From NCBI GenBank assembly GCA_963825075.1, contig CAWGRX010000030.1, forward strand, positions 248,001 through 312,000: 64,000 nucleotides of DNA, written 5' to 3'. Below, piece after piece: positions 9,598 to 18,725 of this stretch. The notes beneath the pieces are model-generated. The model worked only from the letters and a program-made list of their open reading frames with translations, had not been told where the DNA came from and made no database searches. This DNA comes from CAWAVN01 sp963825075. Its GTDB lineage: Bacteria > Planctomycetota > Planctomycetia > Planctomycetales > Planctomycetaceae. A program made the translations under genes and the position numbers. Each line of letters begins with the position of its first letter. Position 1 is the first letter of the stretch.

Positions 9598-10248
9598 ATG
9601 CCATACGATCCGCTGCTGTGGAGCGCCGCCGTTTCCGGCGGGGCGTGTTTGATGTGGGTGGGTTTTCTGTTGGCGCTGGAAGTCCGCCGGGAGAAAGCCG
9701 TCCGCCAATTTCGGGGGATGCTCACGATTCTGGCGAACACGCATCGGCAGGGGAATTCGTTTGAGGATGCGATCGGGATTCTCGCGGACCTTGGCCCCGA
9801 TCCCGCCCGCGGCGAGTTTCGCCGGCTCCAGCAAATGATCGACGCCGGTGCTGGCCGGAGCGCGATCTTGGATGAACTGGCCTGCCGGTTGCCTTGTTTT
9901 GAATCGCAGTATCTCGCCGCGGCCTTGGCTTCGCAGTCGGAAAAACCGGCCGAGCTGCAGATGAGTTTGGAGAGATTGGAGTTCTTGAGACAGAATCGGC
10001 GCACGAGCCAGGCGGAGGTTGCGGCCGCTTCCCGGACCGCGCGGCTGTGGATTCGGGCTTTGCTGCTGTCCGGACCGTTCTTGATGACCGCGTTGGTTCT
10101 GCTTCGTCCGCCGGGGATTCTCAGCTCCCTTGCGCGGACCGCATCGACCACGGTCGGAATCACCCTGTTGTCGGTGGTGATCGTCTCGGCGGCGTGGCTG
10201 ATTTCCATTCTTCAAAAACAGGACGAAGCGGAAACCGTGCTGGATTGA
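9598..10248 (+). CDS. TadB-like type II/IV secretion inner membrane protein (GspF domain)
   Basis: The ATG at 9598, with AGGGGGAT just upstream, is preferred over the in-frame ATG at 9502. It gives 216 residues: an N-terminal membrane helix, a cytoplasmic helical segment with FRGMLTILANTHRQG and DAIGILADLGPD, and two C-terminal membrane helices. This is the layout of a T2SSF/GspF domain as in TadB, the inner membrane platform of the Tad pilus. It is shorter than typical TadB (about 300 residues) because the N-terminal region is reduced. It lies between the Flp-type pilin and a TadC-like gene, all on one strand. Confidence 0.6.
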   Translation: MPYDPLLWSAAVSGGACLMWVGFLLALEVRREKAVRQFRGMLTILANTHRQGNSFEDAIGILADLGPDPARGEFRRLQQMIDAGAGRSAILDELACRLPCFESQYLAAALASQSEKPAELQMSLERLEFLRQNRRTSQAEVAAASRTARLWIRALLLSGPFLMTALVLLRPPGILSSLARTASTTVGITLLSVVIVSAAWLISILQKQDEAETVLD

Positions 10249-10292
10249 CCAGCGATGGATTTGGGATCAAATTTGACGGGGGGCAAACTGTA

Positions 10293-11190
10293 TTGCAGGA
10301 CATCTTTCAGGATTTTTTCCTCTGGCTCTTAAAATTTCTTGGGGTTTCCGTGGGCATTTTGGCCGCTGCCAGAGTGTGGTCGCTCCATCGGCTAAAACGC
10401 CGCCTGGCTCCAGGGCATGAGCCCCAATCCGCCCGGCAGGATGAACGTCAAATAAAGTTGCCTTGGAACCGGGATCCCGCCGTCATCCGTTTGGCGCGGG
10501 GGCTGCTTCCGCTCGCGACGGGGCTGGGATGCGTCTTGCTGAGCCAATTCTTTTTCCCGGCTTCCGGCTGGTTCTGGTGCGGTTCCGTGTTGGCGGTGCT
10601 TCTATCCTTTGCACTTTGTTCGCAATGGCTGCGATTGGCCCGTCGTCAAACTCTCGACCTGACCGAACTGCGGAAGCTGGGAAATGACCTGGAACTGGCT
10701 GCGATTTTGATCCCGGAAACCAAAGACTTGAAATCCGCATGCCGGCTTGCGGCGAAGCAAAAGCATCGTCCGCAAAAGCACTGCCGGCGGGAATTCGCTC
10801 GCGGAAGACGATCGTCCCTTCCAATCTGTCAGATTCCTGTTGTCACGGGTGTTTCCGTCGCTGCAAACTCAATTCGATGAACTAGCCCAACGACCGGATG
10901 TCTCTGCCGAGGACTTGCGAACCATCGCGGCTGGCGTTCATAAGGAATTGTCCCGGCGGGCGCACCGACAGGCTGAGCGAGTTTCCCACTGGGGCAAATA
11001 TCCCGTGCTGCTTGGCACGCTCCCCGTCGTTTGCCTGCTGCTCGTAGCGCCGATGACGGAGTTGGTGTTCGATCGAATGACGGCTCGACCGGCGGTTAGG
11101 CCCGTGGAAAAATCCGCTTCCACGCCGGCGCGCCGGATCGTGAATGAAACCGCGCAGAACCAGCCGGCAAAACCTGTGAGCGTTCCCTAA
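10293..11190 (+). CDS. TadC-like inner membrane protein, probable frame break near 10770
   Basis: A TTG at 10293 behind a GGGGGG stretch opens a frame with membrane helices (LLKFLGVSVGILAAA, then two more) and a cytoplasmic segment LTELRKLGNDLELAAILIP. Around 10750-10800 this frame turns into basic low-complexity sequence. A second frame then continues with LSRRAHRQAERVSHWGKYPVLLGTLPVV, the usual end of TadC/GspF proteins (Arg/Ala-rich helix, then a Pro-containing membrane helix). One extra base, or two missing, in the A-rich stretch at about 10755-10775 would join them into about 298 residues. A TadC role beside TadB and the pilin is inferred. Two separate short genes cannot be excluded. Confidence 0.45.
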
Positions 11191-11390
11191 TGCCGGCTAA
11201 CTTTTACGAAACCCCGCTTGGCGCCTATTCCCCACCACGTGTGCGCTCTGCCTGCGCCCCGTAATCGTTCTGACGGACAAGGTTTTTCCGGAACCGCCTC
11301 GAAAATCGTACGAGTAGATTGGGGATAGACAGTGGCCTTGGTGTGATATATGAATTCGGTAGCTCAGTTTCTCGTTTCGAGTATCGAATC

Positions 11391-12658
11391 ATGCCCGCTT
11401 CACCTTTTTCCATTTCGACGATTCCGTTTGGAGCAGCTTTCTCCTCCAAGCGAACCGTGCTGACAGCGGCGATTTTCGGGATTCTGACGATTGTAGGAAT
11501 GGGACCGATTGTGGCCCAAACGCGCGCGTTGACGGAACCCGCGGCTCCTTTGCGGATCCCCTATGAAGACAAGCGGACGGACCAACCCCAGCCGCGAAGC
11601 GCGCCCGCAAGCCGCCCCGCAAGCTCACCGCAGGCGAAAAATTGCAACGGGCCCGCACCCGCCAACTCGCCTTGAGCCTGGCGGAGAAGAGCGATGACAA
11701 CTTCCGCCGGGGTTTGCTTCCCTTGGGGGATTATCTGCGGCAGGTGTCGCTGTCGTACAACTTGCGGCGGTCGCTGTTGGATTTCGGAGAAGGCGGCTCG
11801 CGGCGAAACCTGGCGAACCAGGAGGTGGCCCGGTATCAAAACATCGTCCGGCAATTGGAGCAATTTGGACAGCCCGCCGCCGAGGGTTGGGCCGGCGACG
11901 TGGCTTTAGCTCACGTGTACCTGGCGCGGGCAGAAGCGGAATCCGCTTACGAGGCCGGCGATCAAGGCCAGGTCAATTCCGCCCTGCAAAAGCAAGTGGA
12001 CTGGTCCCAGCAACTCGTCAAGTTTCGCGAGTTTGACAAAAACCTGGGCATCGCCCCGCCCCAGTCCGTCATCGCGGCGGAGCAGCTCGAGCGCCGGGCG
12101 AGTTTGGACGCTTTGCCGAGAAATCCCACCACGGCGGAATACCGGACGGCGTTTACATCCTACCGGAACCAATTGGAAGACATGGCCGAAAAAGTCAATC
12201 TCTGGTCAGAGCGCGGCGCGGGAATCGGACGCCAAGACCGCGTGCACCAGGTGCGGTACGAATTGGCGCAAGCGGACGCGGTTTTGGGACTCATCAATGG
12301 CGACAAACCGGCGCGGCGGGCCGCGCTCCAATCGGCCCAAAACGAACTGACCGAATTGTTCCAATCCCAGCGAGAGTTTTACAACCGGGGCACGGCGAGT
12401 TTGTTCGATTTGGCCCGGACGTGGGCGGATCGTCAAGCGGTGTTCGACCAGGCCCGGAATCTGAAGGACTTTGCCTCGACCAAGTCCACGGCTTCCCACG
12501 CTAAAGACCTCGAATTTTTAGAAACGCTCGCCGATCGCATCCGCGACCAGCGAGGCCGGATCTCCGCGGATGTGGAATATGTCGCAGCGCTCAAAGCCGA
12601 GCGGGAACTCACCGCCCTTCGCAACCAAATGACGGATCCGTTCCGCTCGAAAGATTAA
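11391..12658 (+). CDS. Exported helical/coiled-coil protein, unrecognised; frame broken near 11587
   Basis: The ATG at 11391 begins a signal-anchor-like N-terminus (hydrophobic VLTAAIFGILTIVGMGPIV, then Ala-Gln). The frame runs to DQPQ and, after a missing base in the CCCC run at 11586-11589, continues as AAKRARKPPRKLTAGEKLQ and on through about 340 residues of Ala/Gln/Glu/Arg-rich helix. The helical part (YNLRRSLLDFGEG, LAHVYLARAEAESAYEAG) recalls the long helices of outer membrane efflux proteins, but no family is clear. The gene closes the pilus-related group, so an envelope or secretion role is possible. I do not assign a function. Confidence 0.5.
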
Positions 12659-12685
12659 GCGACCTTCTTCTTTGAATGCGGTTTT

Positions 12686-13918
12686 TCACTGGTTGAGAAA
12701 CGAGAACGCGATGGCGGCGATGGCGGCGACCGCGAGGCCCCAATAGATAATTCGCTTATCGAATCGGGCAGCGCCGTCCTGGGTCGGTGCGGGGCTTTGA
12801 GGAGACGCACCCGAGACTCCGCCGAGATAGTCCGCCAAGGCCTTCTCCAACTGCTGGGCCGTGGCGAACCGATCTTGGGGACGATACGCCAGACAGCGGT
12901 CGCAGATGGTTTGGAGCGCCTCGGGGATTTCTTGCGTGAGGGTTTCAAAGGAATTGGGATCACCGGGATGCGCGCCGGTCAATGCGGCATGCAAGACACC
13001 CCCTAAGCCGTAGATGTCCGCCGACGGTCCGATTTCCCACCGCCGGCCGGCCGATTGTTCCGGGGCCATGTAGCCGGGCGTCCCCAAAGCCTGGCCAACT
13101 TGCGTCAAATGCGTGGGCATCAGGGGCGTGTCGTTCCGGCTAATGATCTTGGCGATGCCGAAATCTGTAAGCCGCGGCCGCCCGTCTTTCCCCAGGATGA
13201 CGTTGCCGGGCTTGATGTCGCGGTGGATGACGTTCTGCTGATGCGCATGGGCGACGGCTCCCGCGAGCGCATGCACCAACCGGGCTGCTTCCGACGGTTC
13301 CAAGGGACCGCGGGCCAGCCGCTGATGTAACGATTCCCCTTCCACAAACGCCATCGCGATATAATGCCAGCCGTTGAACTCGCCGAACTCATGGCAAGTG
13401 ACAATGTTCGGATGATCCAACCGGGCGGCGGCTTTGGCTTCCCGGACAAACCGCTCCAGTTGGTGCTCGATCTGAGCGGTTTTGCCTTTGAGCATCTTGA
13501 GCGCCACAATGCGGTCCAACCTGAGATGGTGGGCCTTATACACCGTGCCCATCCCGCCGGCCCCCACTTTTTCCAACAGTTCATAATCGCCGAATCGCCG
13601 CGGCGGCGGTTCGGATTCCTCCGGCAGATCATCCACATCGTCATCATCAAACTCGTTGACCGAAGATGCGGCGGACGAACCCGGTTCGGTCTCGGCGGGG
13701 GGATTGGGCAGGTTTTCGGTGTCGGGCAGAATGTGAAACGCCCGCTCCTCGGGAACCCACGTCTTGTCGGGATCGCTCGGCAACAGCCGCTCCCCCTCGT
13801 CGGGAACCCAGGTCTTCTCAGGATCCCAATCTGCGCCGATTTCGGGCGGCAAACTTTCCGTGGCATCCTCCGGCAGGGGATGGGGAGGATCATCAAATTC
13901 CGGGTCGTCGGAAGACAT
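12686..13918 (-). CDS. Serine/threonine protein kinase, C-terminally membrane-anchored
   Basis: A Hanks-type kinase of 410 residues read from the ATG at 13918 (a TTG at 13927 is the alternative). Residues 1-105 are acidic, Pro-rich and carry two copies of a KTWVP-containing repeat. The kinase domain follows: Gly-loop VGAGGMGTVYK, ALK lysine, catalytic loop HRDIKPGN, DFGIAK and APEQS. The C-terminus ends in one hydrophobic helix (YWGLAVAAIAAIAFSF) with only three residues after it, so there is no large sensor domain; this suggests a tail-anchored or very short exposed end. It is last in a minus-strand group with an MBL-fold protein and an FHA protein, whose phosphothreonine-binding domain is a natural partner. 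Confidence 0.92.
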   Translation of the reverse strand: MSSDDPEFDDPPHPLPEDATESLPPEIGADWDPEKTWVPDEGERLLPSDPDKTWVPEERAFHILPDTENLPNPPAETEPGSSAASSVNEFDDDDVDDLPEESEPPPRRFGDYELLEKVGAGGMGTVYKAHHLRLDRIVALKMLKGKTAQIEHQLERFVREAKAAARLDHPNIVTCHEFGEFNGWHYIAMAFVEGESLHQRLARGPLEPSEAARLVHALAGAVAHAHQQNVIHRDIKPGNVILGKDGRPRLTDFGIAKIISRNDTPLMPTHLTQVGQALGTPGYMAPEQSAGRRWEIGPSADIYGLGGVLHAALTGAHPGDPNSFETLTQEIPEALQTICDRCLAYRPQDRFATAQQLEKALADYLGGVSGASPQSPAPTQDGAARFDKRIIYWGLAVAAIAAIAFSFLNQ

Positions 13919-14012
13919 GGTCAACAATCAATCCGAGAGATCGGTTTTGCGATGTGTTGAGTTGGATGTTTTCGGGTTCATTGTAGGCCGGGAACAGACC
14001 CAATGCGAGCCG

Positions 14013-14972
14013 TTAATACGTCAGATCGTCCAATCGGCTCCCTTCCCAACGGAGCGGAAACAAGGGCGATCCCACGGCCAGGCGTTGGCCTTCCCGGGCA
14101 CCGAAGGTGATCGGCACCTCGGCCATCTGTTTGGCCTGGACCAGGTCTTTGATCCGGATCCGCGCCTCGGCGATCAGTTGCAACACGTCCTCATCCGAAC
14201 TTTGCGGATCGTGGTGGCAGAGGGCGAGCATTTTCGGATTCGTCTGCCGGGCCAGGTCCACGACCGTCGTCAGTGAGTTGTGACCCCAGCCGACTTTGGT
14301 CTGGTACTGTTCATCGCTGTATTGGCAATCCACCGCCAGGATGTGCGCGCCTTGGAGAAATTCCACGAGTTCCGGGGGATATTCGCGGGGTAGGCTGTGA
14401 TCGGCCCGGACCGCCTCGGCATTCAAAGCCACTTGATCGAATTCCGAATCAGTCGCGAAAACGAAAATCGAATTCTCCACTTCCAGCCGGTAGCCGATGC
14501 AGCCGCCCGGATGCGGCAACCCGAACGTCTTCACGCGGATCGGCCCGATCATAAACTCGGACACGACGGGATGAAACCTCATCTGCGCCTGCATCGCGGC
14601 CAATGGTACGGGGAAATAGGCGCTTTGCATCTGCCCGCTGAGAATGTCTTTGAGGCTGACGCCCTCCGGCGTGTTGCCGAAGATGTCGAACGAATTGTTC
14701 GGGAGATATGCCGACGTAAAAAACGGAAAGCCCTGGATGTGGTCCCAATGGTAGTGCGTAAACAGCAGCGTGGCATGCAGGGGCGACTTGCCGAACTCTT
14801 CGAGCCAGGCCAAGCTGAGGTCGCGAATCCCGCTGCCGGCGTCGATGACAATGATCGTGCCGCCGTAGCGAATCTCCACGCAGGTGGTGTTGCCTCCGAA
14901 TTTTTCCGTTTGCTTACCCGGCGTGGGGATGGAACCACGGGTGCCCCAGAAACGGACCGTCATCGCAGCCAT
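14013..14972 (-). CDS. MBL-fold metallo-hydrolase (phosphodiesterase/RNase Z-like)
   Basis: A 319-residue metallo-beta-lactamase-fold enzyme. The N-terminus has WGTRGSIPTPG and FGGNTTCVEI, as in the PhnP/RNase Z-like branch. The metal motif THYHWDH is at residues 72-78 (His73, His75, Asp77, His78), a further His lies in FGLPHPGG, and Asp in FATDSEFD. Substrates of this branch include cyclic phosphodiesters; the substrate here is unknown. The FHA gene ends three bases upstream of this start, so the two are almost certainly co-transcribed, with the kinase gene downstream. A role in the same signalling unit is inference. Confidence 0.85.
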   Translation of the reverse strand: MAAMTVRFWGTRGSIPTPGKQTEKFGGNTTCVEIRYGGTIIVIDAGSGIRDLSLAWLEEFGKSPLHATLLFTHYHWDHIQGFPFFTSAYLPNNSFDIFGNTPEGVSLKDILSGQMQSAYFPVPLAAMQAQMRFHPVVSEFMIGPIRVKTFGLPHPGGCIGYRLEVENSIFVFATDSEFDQVALNAEAVRADHSLPREYPPELVEFLQGAHILAVDCQYSDEQYQTKVGWGHNSLTTVVDLARQTNPKMLALCHHDPQSSDEDVLQLIAEARIRIKDLVQAKQMAEVPITFGAREGQRLAVGSPLFPLRWEGSRLDDLTY

Positions 14973-14975
14973 GAA

Positions 14976-15389
14976 TTACTCCGCCACCAAGGCCGGCGTC
15001 TCAAGCAACACGTCGAACCAGAACGCCAACTTCCCCATCTGCACGAGATCGCCCGACTTCAAAATGCTAAACAGGATCGGCACATCATCCACGTGGGTGC
15101 CGTTGCTGCTGCCCAAGTCTTCCAGATAGAATTCGTTGTTGCGGCGGAGCAGCCGGGCATGTCGGCGAGACACGCTATGGTCGTTAAGCACCAAATCCGC
15201 CTCGGCATCCCGGCCGATGATCGTTTCCGGTTTCTCGATCCGAAACGGGTGAAGACGCTGAGGCAGCGATGCCGGCGAAGTGATCAACGTCAATAACCCC
15301 ACCCGGTTTAACTCCGGCCGGGAATGCGTCAGCGTGGACGTTTGATCCACCCGGGTGGAAAAGGGCAACATCACATGTCTTTCACTCAT
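14976..15389 (-). CDS. FHA-domain protein
   Basis: A 137-residue protein consisting almost only of an FHA domain: IIGRDAEADLVLND, SVSRRHARL, LEDLGSSNGTHVDD. These are the Gly-Arg, Ser-x-x-His and Asn-Gly-Thr positions that bind phosphothreonine peptides. The N-terminal 40 residues are unstructured-looking and contain several Thr/Ser that could be phosphorylated. The ATG at 15389 follows GAGG; a GTG six bases upstream is possible. It is first of the FHA/MBL/kinase run on the minus strand and would read out the phosphorylation made by the kinase. Confidence 0.9.
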   Translation of the reverse strand: MSERHVMLPFSTRVDQTSTLTHSRPELNRVGLLTLITSPASLPQRLHPFRIEKPETIIGRDAEADLVLNDHSVSRRHARLLRRNNEFYLEDLGSSNGTHVDDVPILFSILKSGDLVQMGKLAFWFDVLLETPALVAE

Positions 15390-15616
15390 CGGCACCTCGT
15401 TTTTCGCAAACCCGCCTTAAATTGCGTCTGCCCACCGATCCGACGACAATGCCCTTGCACCGAAGTGCACACTCCACAAGAGAATATGTTAGCAGCTTTC
15501 CTCGGGCGCAGAAACCTTCTTTCTCAGACGATAAGGGACTCGCTCATTTTCTTACCGGTCTCCAGGGTTTTGCCTCGTTGTCCGTCAATTGGACTGAAGA
15601 CTTGTTTCCTAACGAA

Positions 15617-15859
15617 CTAATCGGCTTCGGCATCGTTTTCGTCGATCTCCGTGACGATGACGCCGTTGTCTTTCACGGGGCGGCCGTTGATTTTCTTGAT
15701 CCGGCCGTGCGGTCTTCGTTCGCGAAAACTTTTTATCGCGGCTTCTTCGGTCGCCGCTTTCGACGCATCAATCACGCACGTCAGCACCAAATTGAGTTTG
15801 GGGAGCTCGTATTCGATCGACCAAAACGCCCAGGTGGTGTCGTTCGAGAGATTGCTCAT
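15617..15859 (-). CDS. Small hypothetical protein
   Basis: An 80-residue protein from the ATG at 15859 (an in-frame TTG at 15889 extends it). The composition is ordinary and soluble: TWAFWSIEYELPKLNLVLTC, then a helical Ala/Glu segment and an acidic C-terminus ending in DENDAEAD. No family was recognised. It precedes the FHA gene on the same strand by about 230 bases that hold no other gene. The reading frame has normal codon use for the region, which favours a real gene. Confidence 0.5.
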   Translation of the reverse strand: MSNLSNDTTWAFWSIEYELPKLNLVLTCVIDASKAATEEAAIKSFRERRPHGRIKKINGRPVKDNGVIVTEIDENDAEAD

Positions 15860-16089
15860 GGATGTCTCGTGAATTGATTTCGGAATCAAACTGCACTTCT
15901 CAGAATAGCAAGATTGCCGGGAAATTAACGCCCCAAAACCAAAGATTCTTGGCGTCAGGAAGGGTTCAAAAAATCAATTCCCGCTCCCTGCGCTTGCGAT
16001 TGAAAGCCGCTTATGCGATGCTCGCAAGCTCCCCGCTTTTTTCTCTCAGGCTGGTTCTCTTCGATCTTTCCCACTGGAGACTCCTGCGC

Positions 16090-17670
16090 ATGGTCATTCA
16101 TCCGCTAATCATTCTGGCGATCGGCATTGCCGTGGTCTTGGGAATGATTATTCGGTTCAAAATCAATGCTTTTTTGGCGCTCATCACGGCTGCGGTCGTG
16201 GTGAGTTTATTGGCCTGCTTCAACCGGCCGGACGATCTGCCGAACTCCATCAACCGCGTGGCCGAGGCCTTCGGCGGCGGGGCGACGAGCATTGGGATCG
16301 TGATTGCCCTCGCAGCCATCATCGGCCAGTGCATGATGGACAGCGGAGCCGCCGACCGCATCGTGCGGGCCTTCCTGAATCTCTTGGGCGAAAAACGCTC
16401 GCCTTGGGCGCTGATGGGCAGCGGTTACATCCTGGCCGTGCCGGTGTTTTTCGACACCGTGTTTTATCTGCTCGTTCCCCTGGCGAGATCGTTTTACAAG
16501 CGGACGGGCAAAAACTATCTGCTCTGTATTTTAGCGATCGCGGCGGGTGGGGCGATCACGCACACCCTCGTGCCGCCCACGCCGGGGCCGCTGGTGATGG
16601 CCGCCCAGTTGGGCGTCGATTTAGGCGTGATGATTGGCGTGGGCGCATTGGTGGCGCTCCCAGCGGCGATTTCGGGCATCGCCTTCGCGCGGATCCTGGA
16701 CCGCAGAATGAACATCCCGCTCCGCACGGTTGCGGACGAAGAAGACCGCGAACCGCTCACTGACGAAGAACTGCCGGGGCTGATCGTCTCCTTATTGCCG
16801 GTGCTCTTACCGGTGTTCCTGATCGCCTGCCATACCGTGGCGGACACGATGGAGAAAGACGCGGCTCCGACCTTGAAAAAAGAACTCGCCGCGGCCACGG
16901 AAGAGTGCGCCGGCCTGATGCTGCAACTCGCCGCGCTGGATAAACAAATCGAACTGGCCAAAGACAAAGTCCCCCTGCAGGCGAAGCGAAAGTCCGTTGA
17001 AGCCGAAGTCCAGGCTGCGGAAGCGGAAGTCAAGCAAACCGAAGACGAACTGCTGGCGACGGCCGGTGTTTGGGCCAAGGCCACCCGTTATACGTCGATG
17101 CTGGGCAACGCGAATTTTGCTCTGTTGCTTTCCACGGCGATTGCGCTGTTATTGTTGGTGAAACAACGCCGGCCCAGTTTGGTCAAACTTTCAAAAACCA
17201 TCGAACTGGCCTTGATGAGCGCGGGCGTGATTATCCTGATCACAGCCGCCGGGACCGCGTTCGGGGCGATGCTCAAGGTCGCCGACATCGGCCCGGCCAT
17301 TCAAAAATTGTTCGGCGGTTCCTCCGGGGAAGGGTTGATGCTGTTGCTGTTGGGCTTCGGGATTTCCGTGCTGCTCAAGATCGCCCAAGGTTCCAGCACC
17401 GCGGCGATGATCGTCGGATCGGGCATGCTCGCCACGATGATCCAAGGCAGCCCGCCGCCGTTCCATCCCGTCTATCTCGCGACCGCCATCGGAGCCGGCT
17501 CGCTGGTCGGATCCTGGATGAACGACAGCGGGTTTTGGATCTTCGCCAAGATGGGCGGTCTCACCGAAACTGAAGCCCTCAAAAGCTGGACCCCGATGCT
17601 GGTGCTGATGGGGATTGTCAGCTTTGCGATGACGATCCTGCTCTCGCAAGTTATGCCCCAAGGCTTTTGA
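16090..17670 (+). CDS. GntP-family (gluconate:H+ symporter type) permease with coiled-coil insertion
   Basis: A 526-residue polytopic permease. The ATG at 16090 follows GGAGA and begins directly with a membrane helix; the upstream in-frame extension to 15862 lacks a good signal. Family motifs are clear: DSGAADRIVRAFL, GYILAVPVFFDTVF, LVPPTPGPLVMAAQLG, IAQGSSTAAMIV and SWMNDSGFWI. GntP proteins import gluconate or related sugar acids with protons. Residues about 256-326, between central membrane helices, are an unusual Lys/Glu/Ala-rich coiled coil (KKELAAATEECA to QTEDELLATA) absent from usual members of about 450 residues. The DUF6807 and sulfatase genes nearby suggest carbohydrate scavenging. 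A paralogue lies at 32127. Confidence 0.88.
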   Translation: MVIHPLIILAIGIAVVLGMIIRFKINAFLALITAAVVVSLLACFNRPDDLPNSINRVAEAFGGGATSIGIVIALAAIIGQCMMDSGAADRIVRAFLNLLGEKRSPWALMGSGYILAVPVFFDTVFYLLVPLARSFYKRTGKNYLLCILAIAAGGAITHTLVPPTPGPLVMAAQLGVDLGVMIGVGALVALPAAISGIAFARILDRRMNIPLRTVADEEDREPLTDEELPGLIVSLLPVLLPVFLIACHTVADTMEKDAAPTLKKELAAATEECAGLMLQLAALDKQIELAKDKVPLQAKRKSVEAEVQAAEAEVKQTEDELLATAGVWAKATRYTSMLGNANFALLLSTAIALLLLVKQRRPSLVKLSKTIELALMSAGVIILITAAGTAFGAMLKVADIGPAIQKLFGGSSGEGLMLLLLGFGISVLLKIAQGSSTAAMIVGSGMLATMIQGSPPPFHPVYLATAIGAGSLVGSWMNDSGFWIFAKMGGLTETEALKSWTPMLVLMGIVSFAMTILLSQVMPQGF

Positions 17671-17743
17671 TGTTAGGAAGAGGGGCAAAGGCCACAAAGG
17701 GAAAGACGGCAAGTCCCGAACAATTTGAATAGGAATAGAGACG

Positions 17744-18679
17744 ATGAGCCAGTTTCTTCGATGCCGGGTGTTGCCGCTGCCGGATCATCAGACGGCGATT
17801 TTGATCGATGGGCAAGAACGCGTGCGCTGGCATTACGGGGCGGGTTATCCGCGTCCGTTTTTCTATCCGATCACCGGACCGACGGGCAGTTCGCTGACGC
17901 GGATGGGACATCCCGGCGCGCCGAATCACGATCATCACCGCTCGGTGTGGTTTGCCCACAATAAAGTGTTGGGCATTGACTTTTGGAGCGACACAACGGA
18001 CGCCCGCATCCGCCAACTGCATTGGCTGGCTTACGAAGACGGCGACGAAGAAGCCCTGCTCGCCACCCGGCTCCGGTGGTACGACGGCCACGACCCGGCC
18101 CATCTCTTGGAACAAGACTTAATTGCCGCCGTCCGCCCGCTTGAAAAAGGTGAATGGGCGTTGGAACTCCAATCGACGTTTACCCCCAAGGCGGAATCGC
18201 TGGAGTTCGGGCAGACCAACTTCGGTTTTCTCGCGGTACGCGTCGCCAAGAATGTTTCCGAATACTTCGGCGGCGGCACGCTCACGGGCAGCGAAGGTCA
18301 AAGCGGGGAACCGGCGATCTTCGGCAACAAAGCGAAATGGATGGACTACAGCGGCCCGGTGCCCGCCAAGGAACCGGCCACGAAAACACACCTCTGGGAG
18401 GGGATCACCTATTTCGATCACCCCCAAAACCCAGGCTACCCGAACCACTGGCACGTCCGCGAAGACGGCTGGATGGGCAATTCCCCGTGCATGAAATCGC
18501 CGCTGACCATCACCCGCGAAAAACCGCTCGTGCTCAGATACCTTCTCCACATCCACGCCGGCCCCATCGACAAAACCCAAGCCGACAAGATCGCCGAGGA
18601 TTTCTCAAAACATGCAGGCTACATCGTGGAAAAATCCACCGAGAAACACCACCAATTCACCGCCCGCAAACGAACTTGA
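17744..18679 (+). CDS. DUF6807 (PmoA-like) family protein
   Basis: A 311-residue protein. Recognisable family features are PRPFFYPITGPTG, NHDHHRSVWFAHN, GIDFWSD, NFGFLAVRVA and the late TYFDHPQNPGYPNHWHVREDGW. The His-rich segments could form an active or metal site. DUF6807 proteins are frequent in planctomycetes and Verrucomicrobia beside carbohydrate-catabolism genes; their reaction is not established, and the older name methane oxygenase PmoA is misleading. No signal peptide is visible, so the protein is probably cytoplasmic. It starts 73 bases after the permease on the same strand. Confidence 0.8.
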   Translation: MSQFLRCRVLPLPDHQTAILIDGQERVRWHYGAGYPRPFFYPITGPTGSSLTRMGHPGAPNHDHHRSVWFAHNKVLGIDFWSDTTDARIRQLHWLAYEDGDEEALLATRLRWYDGHDPAHLLEQDLIAAVRPLEKGEWALELQSTFTPKAESLEFGQTNFGFLAVRVAKNVSEYFGGGTLTGSEGQSGEPAIFGNKAKWMDYSGPVPAKEPATKTHLWEGITYFDHPQNPGYPNHWHVREDGWMGNSPCMKSPLTITREKPLVLRYLLHIHAGPIDKTQADKIAEDFSKHAGYIVEKSTEKHHQFTARKRT

Positions 18680-18725
18680 TTCCCGGAGCCGGGGCTTCCA
18701 GCCGCCAAACGATAAGGGGAACATT

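Noticed and set aside
14397..15296. A 299-codon plus-strand frame
   Set aside because: Antisense to the MBL-fold and FHA genes, both of which have clear motifs.
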